Positions 26,828 to 38,543 of a stretch of 64,000 bases of DNA are shown piece by piece. The stretch covers positions 248,001 through 312,000 of the forward strand of contig CADECF010000002.1 of the NCBI GenBank assembly GCA_902825775.1, in the 5' to 3' direction. The position numbers and the translations under genes are program-made. Below the pieces are notes generated by a model, which searched no databases, was not told the origin of the DNA, and worked only from the letters and a program-made list of their open reading frames with translations. The stretch is from an uncultured Lysobacteraceae bacterium (GTDB lineage: Bacteria; Pseudomonadota; Gammaproteobacteria; Xanthomonadales; Xanthomonadaceae). Positions within the stretch are counted from its first letter, which is position 1, and the number at the start of each line of letters is the position of its first letter.

Positions 26828-27672
26828 CCGGATGGGCCACGCTCGTGCAGGCGGAAACATTGGCCGATGCGTTGGACCGGAGCGACCTGGTCGTGGTCGA
26901 CTGCCGTTTCTCTCTTGCCGATACGGGCGCGGGCGAGCGCGCCTACGCGCGATCGCATGTGCCGGGCGCGTTGTACGCGCATCTGGATCGCGATTTATCC
27001 GATCACCGCAAGCAAGGCCAGGGCCGCCATCCGTGGCCGGATGCGGCGGATTTCGCCGCAAAACTCGGCGCATGGGGCATCGCCGCGCAGACTCAGGTCG
27101 TGGCCTACGACGACGGCGAAGGCGCGCATGCGGCGCGGCTGTGGTTCCTGCTGCGCGCGCTGGGCCACGAGCGCGTGGCAGTGCTCGACGGCGGTTGGGC
27201 GCGCTGGCTCGAGCTGGGTTTGCCGACGCAGACGGAAGTGCGTTCGCGGCAGCCGGTCGGCTATCAAGCTGCGTTCGACGAAGCATTGCTGTTGGATGCC
27301 GCGCAAGTGCAAGCGCATCTGGATGCCGGCGGCCTGCTGCTCGATGCGCGCGGCGCGGAACGTTTCCGCGGTGAGGTCGAACCGCTCGACCGCGTCGCCG
27401 GACATGTGCCGGGCGCGCAGAACCGGCCGTATCCGCTGAATCTGTCCGAAGGCCGTTTCAAAGCCAGGGAACGGCTGGCGGAAGAGTTCCGGCAATGGCT
27501 GCAAGGCCGCGACCCGCGCGACGTGGTCGCGATGTGCGGCTCGGGCGTCACCGCCTGCCACCATCTGCTGGCGATGGCGCATGCGGGATTGCCGGGCGGG
27601 AAGCTATTCACCGGTTCTTGGAGCGGATGGATCAGCGATCCCTCAAGACCGGTGGCCACAGGGTCAGTGTGA
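26824..27672 (+). CDS. sseA: 3-mercaptopyruvate / thiosulfate sulfurtransferase
   Basis: 282-aa two-domain rhodanese from the ATG at 26824 (ATGA overlap with nudL). The C-terminal active loop is C-G-S-G-V-T-A with Cys238. This loop is typical of mercaptopyruvate sulfurtransferases, whereas classical rhodaneses have CRKGVT. The N-terminal domain has DCRFSLADTGAGERAY and DLDRDLSD-type markers. It transfers sulfane sulfur to thiophilic acceptors in the cytoplasm. Confidence 0.9.
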   Translation: MTGWATLVQAETLADALDRSDLVVVDCRFSLADTGAGERAYARSHVPGALYAHLDRDLSDHRKQGQGRHPWPDAADFAAKLGAWGIAAQTQVVAYDDGEGAHAARLWFLLRALGHERVAVLDGGWARWLELGLPTQTEVRSRQPVGYQAAFDEALLLDAAQVQAHLDAGGLLLDARGAERFRGEVEPLDRVAGHVPGAQNRPYPLNLSEGRFKARERLAEEFRQWLQGRDPRDVVAMCGSGVTACHHLLAMAHAGLPGGKLFTGSWSGWISDPSRPVATGSV

Positions 27673-27697
27673 TTTCCGCCGCAGCGACGCACGCTGT

Positions 27698-27822
27698 TCC
27701 TTCTCCCATCGGGAGAAGGTGCCCGAAGGGCGGATGAGGGTTCGGTGTGCGACTGAAGCTCCGCGCTCGCGCCGAACCCTCATCCGGCGCTGTCGCGCCA
27801 CCTTCTCCCGATGGGAGAAGGA
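27698..27822. repeat. Intergenic inverted repeat, family E
   Basis: TCCTTCTCCCATCGGGAGAA and reverse complement at the ends, with GTGCCCGAAGGGCGGATGAG and GAACCCTCATCC inside. It separates the convergent sseA and DUF1272 genes. Confidence 0.88.
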
Positions 27823-27839
27823 AGGGCAGATGCGAAGCG

Positions 27840-28079
27840 CTAAGAGCAGCCGTTTGGTTTGACGATGCGTTCGGTCGAAGCAGGGTTGCGCATCAAGGCG
27901 TCGCCGACGCGCATCGGCCGAAGTTGCAGATCGCCGCCGCAGTTCGGACAACGTCCATGCAGCTTCGCGTCGTTGCATTCCGCGCAGAACGTGCATTCGA
28001 ACGAACAGATCCATGCGCCCGCGGCGTCGGCCGCCAGATCGCGCCCGCAGCATTCGCAACAAGGCCGCATCTGCAGCAT
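27840..28079 (-). CDS. DUF1272 zinc-ribbon-like protein
   Basis: 79 aa: MLQMRPCCECCGRDL, then CSFECTFCAECN and CPNCGG, with paired Cys motifs typical of the DUF1272 family and likely to bind zinc. The function is unknown. The start ATG at 28079 is 3 bases after the stop of the upstream isomerase gene, so the two form an operon. The open frame reaching much further upstream is a shadow. Confidence 0.88.
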   Translation of the reverse strand: MLQMRPCCECCGRDLAADAAGAWICSFECTFCAECNDAKLHGRCPNCGGDLQLRPMRVGDALMRNPASTERIVKPNGCS

Positions 28080-28081
28080 CG

Positions 28082-28840
28082 TCACTTGCCCAGTTTGGCG
28101 ACCAGCGCGCGCAGGCCCGCCTGCGTGTCGGGCTCGCTCCAGGCATCGACGAAGCGGTCGAGCTGGATCATGTCCGGATGGAGCGCCGCGATCAGGTCCG
28201 CACGCGCGAATCCGCGCGTGGTCAGCATCGGCTTGCGCGGCAGTTGCAGCAATTCCTCGAGCCACGCGCGCGCGCGCGCGGCGACGTGATCGATGTCGGC
28301 CAATTCGTCGACCAGGCCCAGCGCCAGCGCGCGCTCGGCATCGACCATTTCTCCCGCGACCAGCATCCGCTCGGCGCGATAGGGGCCGACCACGCGGGCC
28401 ATCAGCCGCAGGATGCCCAGCGGCGCGGCCAGACCCACTTGGGTTTCGTTGAGGCCTATGCGGAACGGGCCCGAAGCCATGACCCGGTAGTCGCAGCACA
28501 ACGCCAGCACGCAGCCACCGGCCGGTGCGTGGCCGGCGATCGCGGCGACCACCGGGATGGGGCATTCGGCCAGGGCGCGCGCGGCGGCGAAGAAGATTTC
28601 CCACGCGGTCATCAGTTCGTCGCGTGTTTGCAGCGCGAGCAGATGCGGCACGTCCAGCCCGGCCGAAAACACTTTCGGGCCGCCGCTCAGCACCAGGCCA
28701 TGCATGCCTTGCGCGACGGCATCGGCGATCGCATCGCGCAGCGCCGCGCAAAGTTCCGGGTTGAGGGCATTGACCGGCGCACGCGCGAGGCGAATTTCGC
28801 GGATGACGCCGTGGTCGGCGGTGGCGATGGTGGGAGTCAT
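28082..28840 (-). CDS. Enoyl-CoA delta-isomerase-like crotonase
   Basis: 252 aa. The crotonase fold is shown by PKVFSAGLDV and GHAPAGGCVLALCCDYR, but the first hydratase Glu is replaced (GGCVLAL). The second Glu lies in GLNETQVGLAAP, very like the single catalytic Glu of mitochondrial delta3,delta2-enoyl-CoA isomerase (LNETQLGI). So isomerisation of unsaturated fatty acyl-CoA is likelier than hydration. It is directly upstream of the DUF1272 gene. Confidence 0.82.
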   Translation of the reverse strand: MTPTIATADHGVIREIRLARAPVNALNPELCAALRDAIADAVAQGMHGLVLSGGPKVFSAGLDVPHLLALQTRDELMTAWEIFFAAARALAECPIPVVAAIAGHAPAGGCVLALCCDYRVMASGPFRIGLNETQVGLAAPLGILRLMARVVGPYRAERMLVAGEMVDAERALALGLVDELADIDHVAARARAWLEELLQLPRKPMLTTRGFARADLIAALHPDMIQLDRFVDAWSEPDTQAGLRALVAKLGK

Positions 28841-28880
28841 GGATTCAGGCGTAGTCGGGCGTTGCCGCTATCATAGGCGC

Positions 28881-29324
28881 ATGAAGAGAATTTCCGCCCT
28901 TTCGCTATTGCTGCCGCTGGCCGTACTGTGCGGCCCGGCTTTCGCCCGCGACTGCGCGCCGCAGGTGAGCGACGCCTGGATCCGGCTCATTCCCGGCGGC
29001 ATGCCGATGCAGGCCGGCTTCGGCCGCATCGACAATCCTTGCCCGACGCCGGCGACGATCGTATCGGCCAGCAGCCCGGCTTACGGCAGCGTCGAGCTGC
29101 ACGAAACCCGCATCGTCGAGGGCATCAGCCGCATGCGTGCGGTACCGGAACTGCGCATCGCGCCGGATGGCGCGGCGACGCTGAAGCCCGGCGGGCTGCA
29201 TCTGATGCTGATGCAACCCGCATCGCCGTTGAAGGAAGGCAGCAAGGTGGCGGTGGAATTCACGTTGTCGGACGGTCGCAAGATCCTGGGCGAATTCCAA
29301 GTCCGCAACCCCGCCGCTCTGTAG
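28881..29324 (+). CDS. Periplasmic copper chaperone PCu(A)C
   Basis: 147 aa. Signal peptide 1-22 (LLPLAVLCGPAFA). The copper motif H-x10-M-x21-H-x-M is exact, running from the His of VELHETRIV through SRM to LHLM. Such proteins bring Cu(I) to cytochrome oxidase or act in copper handling. The gene is divergent from the isomerase. The stop codon TAG is the first part of a family B repeat. Confidence 0.93.
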   Translation: MKRISALSLLLPLAVLCGPAFARDCAPQVSDAWIRLIPGGMPMQAGFGRIDNPCPTPATIVSASSPAYGSVELHETRIVEGISRMRAVPELRIAPDGAATLKPGGLHLMLMQPASPLKEGSKVAVEFTLSDGRKILGEFQVRNPAAL

Positions 29325-29432
29325 AGTCGAGCTTGCTCGACTAGCTCTGCTTTGTAAGAGCGGCTTCAGCCGCGAGCTTTTCGACCGTCGTTCGAGCGAA
29401 GATCAAGAGCTCGCGGCTGAAGCCGCTCCCAC
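29321..29432. repeat. Family B half-copy followed by a family A inverted pair
   Basis: GTAGAGTCGAGCTTGCTCGA at 29321-29345, then family A arms at about 29354-29378 and 29407-29432. It lies between convergent genes; B overlaps the upstream stop codon. Confidence 0.88.
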
Positions 29433-29442
29433 GAAAAACGCT

Positions 29443-29853
29443 TCAGCCTTCCGAGGCGCGGCGGACGGAATCCGGCAGCGGTGTCGGCCGCCCGCTGGCG
29501 CGCTCGATCCACACCATCACCACATGGCCGTCGCCGTACAGGATCGCGCCGTCCTCGCTCATGATGCGATGGCCCAGCGTCACGCTGGTGTTGCCGACGC
29601 GTTCGGCGAACAGTTCCACGACCACGCTCGACGGATACGGAATCGGCTGCCGGTAATTCATCTGCACGGCGGCCAGCAGAGGCGCGACTTTTTCGGTCAC
29701 CCATTCCTCGCCCAGCGAATCGAACCAGCGGATGCGCGCTTCCTCGAGATAGGTGAGGAAGTTGGAGTTGTTGACGTGGTTGAACGCGTCCAGGTCGCGC
29801 CAGCGCAATGCGATCGGCATTTGGAACAGGATTTTTTCGTTGTCCAGGCTCAT
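29443..29853 (-). CDS. Acyl-CoA thioesterase (4HBT hot-dog fold)
   Basis: 136 aa, YbgC/FadM-like. The catalytic region RWRDLDAFNHVNNSNFLTYLEEAR matches the 4-hydroxybenzoyl-CoA thioesterase group, whose Asp/His-Val-Asn motif acts on acyl-CoA. Substrate unknown. It lies 84 bases downstream of uvrA on the same strand. Confidence 0.88.
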   Translation of the reverse strand: MSLDNEKILFQMPIALRWRDLDAFNHVNNSNFLTYLEEARIRWFDSLGEEWVTEKVAPLLAAVQMNYRQPIPYPSSVVVELFAERVGNTSVTLGHRIMSEDGAILYGDGHVVMVWIERASGRPTPLPDSVRRASEG

Positions 29854-29937
29854 GGGTCTAGAAACCAGTGAAGAGGAACGAGAAACGAGTCAGGCCTACT
29901 TTACTCGTTCCTGTTTTCTCTCCGCTCGTTCTTCGCC

Positions 29938-32829
<2,892 letters not shown>

Positions 32830-32987
32830 CGAAAGGGGGTCCAGCAACGAGTTAGAGCCCCGGGCAGGGGCTTGCGCGGATGCGCGGCCAACAGGGGAGC
32901 GTAGCGAGCCGATGATTTGGGGGCAAATCGCCGGAATGCCAGCCTGGCATGGGGCGGTCTCAGGGATTGCGACGGGGGCGGCTTTTA

Positions 32988-33139
32988 GCCCCTCTCCCAC
33001 CGGGAGAGGGGTTGGGGTGAGGGTTCGGCGGAGCGACGTCCGTCCGAAGGCCTACGGCTGAAGCAGCGATCGTGAGCCTTAGGCCGCTCCGCCGTACCCT
33101 CATCCGCCCTTCGGGCACCTTCTCCCGAAGGGAGAAGGG
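32988..33139. repeat. Intergenic inverted repeat, family E
   Basis: Contains CCCCTCTCCCACCGGGAGAG at the left and CTCATCCGCCCTTCGGGCAC with CTTCTCCCGAAGGGAGAAGG at the right. It lies between divergent uvrA and rplU. Confidence 0.86.
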
Positions 33140-33155
33140 AAGAGAGGTGCGCCAG

Positions 33156-33185
33156 TTGACCCTAACTCGCTGAATACCCTACAAT
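33156..33185 (+). promoter_or_regulatory. Sigma-70 promoter of rplU-rpmA
   Basis: -35 TTGACC and -10 TACAAT with an 18-base spacer, each matching five of six consensus bases. Transcription would start near 33192, giving a leader of about 65 bases. Confidence 0.8.
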
Positions 33186-33192
33186 TCCGCTT

Positions 33193-33216
33193 CTGTCCGC
33201 CCTCGATGGCGGGCAG
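33193..33216 (+). promoter_or_regulatory. Hairpin in the rplU leader
   Basis: CTGTCCGCC-CTCGAT-GGCGGGCAG, a 9-pair stem with one mismatch beginning at the predicted transcript start. It is followed by a direct repeat of AACTACAGAA before the AAAGGA ribosome-binding site. Possibly a regulatory or RNA-stabilising leader. Confidence 0.5.
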
Positions 33217-33258
33217 GTTATGAAAACTACAGAAGAACTACAGAAAGGAATATCAGTC

Positions 33259-33576
33259 ATGTACGCAGTTCTAGTCACCGGCGGTAAGCAATACCGCGTG
33301 ATGAAGGGCGAAACGATTCGCGTCGAGAAGCTCGATGCCGAAGCCGGCAAGGAGATCACGTTCGATAACGTGCTCATGCTCGGCGACGGCGAGGGCGTGA
33401 AGCTCGGCGACGCGCTCAAGGGCGCGACCGTTTCGGCCACCGTGAAGTCCCACGGCCGCGCCGACAAGGTGCGCATCGTCAAGTTCCGCCGCCGCAAGCA
33501 CCATCGCAAGCAGATGGGCCACCGGCAGCACTACACCGAAATCGAGATCACCGGCATCGCCGGTGGCAGCAAGTAA
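33259..33576 (+). CDS. rplU: 50S ribosomal protein L21
   Basis: 105 aa starting [14 protein letters not shown], the standard L21 N-terminus. An in-frame ATG 13 codons upstream lies in the leader and lacks a ribosome-binding site. The conserved basic segment [23 protein letters not shown] is present. First gene of rplU-rpmA. Confidence 0.97.
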   Translation: MYAVLVTGGKQYRVMKGETIRVEKLDAEAGKEITFDNVLMLGDGEGVKLGDALKGATVSATVKSHGRADKVRIVKFRRRKHHRKQMGHRQHYTEIEITGIAGGSK

Positions 33577-33588
33577 GGAGAAGCCGTC

Positions 33589-33849
33589 ATGGCACATAAA
33601 AAGGGCGTAGGTTCCACCCGCAACGGCCGCGACTCCAACCCGAAGTACCTGGGCGTGAAGATCTACGGCGGCCAGGCCATCGAAGCCGGCAACATCATCA
33701 TCCGTCAGCGCGGTACCCAGTTCCATCCGGGCACCAACGTCGGCCTGGGTCGCGACCACACGCTGTTCGCGTTGGCCGACGGCAAAGTCGAGTTCTCGAC
33801 CAAGGGTCCGAAGAAGCGCCGCACGGTCAGCGTGGTCGCTGGCGAGTAA
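33589..33849 (+). CDS. rpmA: 50S ribosomal protein L27
   Basis: 86 aa, [24 protein letters not shown], the L27 N-terminus that reaches the peptidyl-transferase centre. AAGGAG precedes the ATG. 12 bases after rplU and cotranscribed. Confidence 0.97.
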   Translation: MAHKKGVGSTRNGRDSNPKYLGVKIYGGQAIEAGNIIIRQRGTQFHPGTNVGLGRDHTLFALADGKVEFSTKGPKKRRTVSVVAGE

Positions 33850-33870
33850 GATTCGCCTGCGATGCGACTA

Positions 33871-35122
<1,252 letters not shown>

Positions 35123-35132
35123 GTGCGGTTTT

Positions 35133-35193
35133 GTAGAGTCGAGCTTGCTCGACTGCTCCTGGTCCGAAAGCAGTCGAGCAAGCTCGACTCTAC
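35133..35193. repeat. Intergenic inverted repeat, family B
   Basis: GTAGAGTCGAGCTTGCTCGA and exact reverse complement around a short spacer, between convergent obgE and rpsT. Confidence 0.9.
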
Positions 35194-35214
35194 AAATAGC
35201 GTTTCGCCAGGCAA

Positions 35215-35241
35215 CAAAAAACCCGGCCGAGGCCGGGTTTT
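35215..35241 (-). terminator. Terminator after rpsT
   Basis: Minus-strand AAAACCCGGCC-TC-GGCCGGGTTTTTT, about 25 bases past the rpsT stop. Confidence 0.92.
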
Positions 35242-35264
35242 CAGATAAGACCGTGAACCTGGCC

Positions 35265-35534
35265 TCAGGCAGCCTTGAGCGCCTTGATGCGGGCGATCAG
35301 GCGGCTCTTGTGGCGGGCGGCCTTGTTCTTGTGGATCAGGCCGCGGGCGGCGAAGCGATCCAGGATCGGCTGCGCGGTAGCGAACGCGGTCTGGGCGTCG
35401 GCGGCGTCGTTGGCGTCGAGCGCTTTGAGCACTTTCTTGACGGCGGTGCGCAGCATCGAACGCTGGCCGGTGTTGCGCAGATTGCGCACGACGGCCTGCT
35501 TGGCGCGCTTCTTGGCGGACTTGATATTGGCCAC
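35265..35534 (-). CDS. rpsT: 30S ribosomal protein S20
   Basis: 89 aa, [21 protein letters not shown], the typical basic S20 N-terminus, and the C-terminal [19 protein letters not shown]. Monocistronic, divergent from murJ. Confidence 0.97.
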   Translation of the reverse strand: MANIKSAKKRAKQAVVRNLRNTGQRSMLRTAVKKVLKALDANDAADAQTAFATAQPILDRFAARGLIHKNKAARHKSRLIARIKALKAA

Positions 35535-35659
35535 GATGGGATCCTGGAAACTGGGGTGGAGGCGGTGACGGGAACAAACGAGCCAGAAATTATGGGGGAT
35601 TCAGGGACTTGCGTCAACCAGGCAGTAGTTGCCCGGACTCTCCCGGGCCGCCGGCTTTT

Positions 35660-35756
35660 TGTAGGAGCGGCTTTAGCCGCGAGCTCTTTCCCCCAACTCA
35701 CCTCGGCCTGGCAAAAGCTCGCGGCTAAAGCCGCTCCCACAAGGGCCGCTCCCACA
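35660..35756. repeat. Intergenic inverted repeat, family A, with an extra right end
   Basis: Arms GTAGGAGCGGCTTTAGCCGC and reverse complement. The right end is followed by a second short GGCCGCTCCCAC segment, as if duplicated. Confidence 0.87.
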
Positions 35757-35785
35757 AAAGCCGCCATCGTCGCCGGAGCCGGCCG

Positions 35786-37447
35786 ATGAACGCCCCGGAT
35801 CCGGCCGCCGCCGTCCCGCCGGCGCCGACGCCGCGAAGGCCCGGCCTGCTGCGCTCCACAGCGGTCTTCAGCGCCATGACCTTCCTGTCCCGGATCTCGG
35901 GCCTGGTCCGCGACCAGGTCTACGCGGCGGTGTTCGGCGCCAGCCCGGCCATGGACGCCTTCGTGGTGGCCTTCCGCATCCCCAACTTCATGCGGCGGCT
36001 GTCGGCCGAGGGTTCGTTTTCGATGGCCTTCGTGCCGGTGCTGGCCGAATACAAGGAAAAGTACGGCCAGGCCGAAGTGAAGGACCTGATCGACCGGGTC
36101 GCCGGCACCCTAACCGCAGTGTTGCTGGTGCTGACCGCCGCGGCCGTGCTGGCGGCGCCGTGGATCATGCCGGTGTTCGCGCCGGGCTTCGGCGCCGATA
36201 CCGAGCAGGGCCGGCTGGCCGCCGAGATGCTGCGCATCACTTTCCCGTATGCATTGTTCATTTCGCTGGCCTCGCTGGCCGGCGGCATCCTCAACAGCTA
36301 CCAGCGTTTCGCGGTGCCGGCGCTGTCGCCGGTGCTGATGAACCTGTCGATGATCGCCGCCGCGCTGTGCGTGGCGCCGTTCATGCGCGAGCCGGTGCTG
36401 GCCCTAGCCTGGGGCGTATTCGCTGCCGGTGTCCTGCAGTTGGTGTTCCAACTGCCGTCGCTGGCGCGGATGGGTCTGTTGCCGCGGCCGCGGCTGGGTT
36501 TCGCGCACCGCGGCGTACGCAAGATCATGAAGCTGATGGTGCCGACGTTGTTCGGCTCGTCGGTCGCGCAGGTCAATTTGCTGCTGAACACGATCATGGC
36601 TTCGTTCCTGGTCGGCGGCAGCGTGACCTGGCTGTACTACACGGACCGGTTGCTGGAATTTCCGCTGGGCATGTTCGGCGTCGCGATCGGCACCGTGATC
36701 CTGCCGCATCTGTCCAGTCGCCATTCCGCCACCGATCCGCTCGGTTTTTCGAAGGCGCTCGACTGGGGGTTCCGGCTGTGCCTGCTGATCGGCGTGCCGG
36801 CCTGCCTGGGCTTGGTGCTGTGCGCGGAAGCGTTGATCGCGACGCTGTTCCAGCACGGCAACTTCACCGCGCACGATACGCAGATGAGCCGGCTGAGCCT
36901 GATGGCGCAATCGATCGCCGTGCCGGCCTTCCTGCTGGTGAAGGTGCTGGCGCCGGCATTCTATTCGCGTCAGGACACCAAGACGCCGGTGAAATCCGCT
37001 GTGGTGTCGGTGATAGCGAACGCGATATTCACCGTGTCGCTGCTGCTGGGCCTGCTGTATCTGACCGAAGCCGGCCGATCGGCGTTTGATGCGGCCGGCG
37101 GCCGCCTGTTCGACGCGCTCGGCCGCGTCTCCGGCGCGCATGCCTGCCTGGCGCTGGCGATCGCGCTGGCCGGTTGGCTCAATGCGATCCAGCTGTGGTG
37201 GTATTTGCGCCGGGTCGGCGTCTACGAAAGGCAGCCGGGCTGGGGCCGTTTCCTACGGCAATTGGCGGTGGCCGCGCTCGGCATGGTCGTGATGGTGGTC
37301 GGGCTGCTGGCGTTCTGGCAGGGCTGGACCGCTTGGCCGTGGTGGGAGCGGGTGTGGAGGTTGGCCGTCGTGGTCGGCAGCGGTGCGGCGGTCTATGCGG
37401 TGCTGCTGTGGCTGCAAGGCATCCGGCCGCGCGATCTGAGGCATTGA
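35786..37447 (+). CDS. murJ: Lipid II flippase MurJ
   Basis: 553-aa inner-membrane protein of the MOP superfamily that moves lipid II to the periplasm for peptidoglycan synthesis. About 14 membrane segments. The N-terminal STAVFSAMTFLSRISGLVRD and FRIPNFMRRLSAEGSFSMAFVPV are signature segments. GGAG lies 8 bases before the ATG. Upstream of ribF as in related genomes. Confidence 0.95.
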   Translation: MNAPDPAAAVPPAPTPRRPGLLRSTAVFSAMTFLSRISGLVRDQVYAAVFGASPAMDAFVVAFRIPNFMRRLSAEGSFSMAFVPVLAEYKEKYGQAEVKDLIDRVAGTLTAVLLVLTAAAVLAAPWIMPVFAPGFGADTEQGRLAAEMLRITFPYALFISLASLAGGILNSYQRFAVPALSPVLMNLSMIAAALCVAPFMREPVLALAWGVFAAGVLQLVFQLPSLARMGLLPRPRLGFAHRGVRKIMKLMVPTLFGSSVAQVNLLLNTIMASFLVGGSVTWLYYTDRLLEFPLGMFGVAIGTVILPHLSSRHSATDPLGFSKALDWGFRLCLLIGVPACLGLVLCAEALIATLFQHGNFTAHDTQMSRLSLMAQSIAVPAFLLVKVLAPAFYSRQDTKTPVKSAVVSVIANAIFTVSLLLGLLYLTEAGRSAFDAAGGRLFDALGRVSGAHACLALAIALAGWLNAIQLWWYLRRVGVYERQPGWGRFLRQLAVAALGMVVMVVGLLAFWQGWTAWPWWERVWRLAVVVGSGAAVYAVLLWLQGIRPRDLRH

Positions 37448-37480
37448 TTGCTGCACCGCAGCTATACTCCTGTGTCGCTT

Positions 37481-37559
37481 GTGGGAGCGGCTTCAGTCGC
37501 GAGCTTTTCGGGATGCCTGGATGCATGTTGAAAAGCTCGCGGCTGAAGCCGCTCCCACG
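37481..37559. repeat. Intergenic inverted repeat, family A, in the ribF leader
   Basis: GTGGGAGCGGCTTCAGTCGC and reverse complement of the consensus arm. It sits between a possible -10 (TATACT at 37463) and the ribF start, so it would be in the 5' untranslated RNA. Confidence 0.88.
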
Positions 37560-37589
37560 AAAAGCGACTTTCCACAATTTAGAGAACTG

Positions 37590-38543
37590 ATGAGCAGGCT
37601 GTTTCGCGACGTCGATGGCGGATCCTTGTATCCGCAAGGAAGCGTGGTCTGCATCGGCGCCTTCGACGGCCTGCATCTGGGCCACCGTGCGCTGGTGCGC
37701 CATGCGGTTGCGCGCGCCCGTGCGCTGGGCGTGCCTGCGGTCGCATTGAGTTTCGAACCGCTGCCGCGCGAATTCTTCGCCGCCGGCGCCGCGCCCCCGC
37801 GGCTGATGCTGCCGCGTACCCGCCTGTTGGGCCTGCGCGAGCTCGGTGCCGACGGCATCGGCATGCTGCGCTTCGATGCGCGGTTGGCTGCGATGAGCGC
37901 CGAGGATTTCGTGCGCGACGTACTGGTCGGTCGATTGGGCGCGCGCGAAGTTTGGGTGGGCCCCGAGTTCCGTTTCGGCCACAAGCGCGGCGGCGATATC
38001 GCGACGTTGCATCGGTTGGGATCGCACCTGGGTTTCGTGGCCGGCGAGATCGCGTCGGTGGCGCTCGACGGCGAGCGCGTCTCCAGCACTCGCATCCGCA
38101 ACGCGTTGCGCGAAGGCGATTTCGCACTGGCCGCGCGGTTGCTGGGACGTCCGTATTCGATCGGCGGCCACGTCCTGCGCGGCAGGCAGCTGGGCCGCAC
38201 GCTCGGCTATCCCACCGCCAACCTGCGTTTCGGCGGCAAGACGCCGGCGTTCTTCGGCATCCATGCGACCTGGGTGCACGGCATCGGCGATGCGCCGCTG
38301 GCGGCGGTGTCCAGTTTCGGCACGCGGCCCACGGTCGATGGCGTCGAACCGCTGCTCGAAGCCCACATTTTCGATTTCGAGGGCGATCTGTACGGCCGCC
38401 GCATCGAGATCGAGTTCGTTGCCAAGTTGCGCGATGAAGAAAAGTTTCCCGATCTGGACGCGATGGTCGCCCAGATCCACCGCGATGCCGCGCAGGCGCG
38501 CGCCATCCTCCAACGACAAGAAAAAAAGCAGGCCTACGCGTGA
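37590..38543 (+). CDS. ribF: Bifunctional riboflavin kinase / FAD synthetase
   Basis: 317 aa from [11 protein letters not shown]. The N-terminal FMN adenylyltransferase domain has [14 protein letters not shown] and SSTRIR; the C-terminal riboflavin kinase domain has [11 protein letters not shown] and the end [11 protein letters not shown]. It makes FMN and FAD. Ends in a GTGA overlap with ileS, so the two are coupled. No FMN riboswitch is seen. Confidence 0.95.
   Translation: MSRLFRDVDGGSLYPQGSVVCIGAFDGLHLGHRALVRHAVARARALGVPAVALSFEPLPREFFAAGAAPPRLMLPRTRLLGLRELGADGIGMLRFDARLAAMSAEDFVRDVLVGRLGAREVWVGPEFRFGHKRGGDIATLHRLGSHLGFVAGEIASVALDGERVSSTRIRNALREGDFALAARLLGRPYSIGGHVLRGRQLGRTLGYPTANLRFGGKTPAFFGIHATWVHGIGDAPLAAVSSFGTRPTVDGVEPLLEAHIFDFEGDLYGRRIEIEFVAKLRDEEKFPDLDAMVAQIHRDAAQARAILQRQEKKQAYA

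Noticed and set aside
37441..37470. Complete sigma-70 promoter for ribF
   Set aside because: TATACT is acceptable, but the only TTGATT is 13 bases away, too close.
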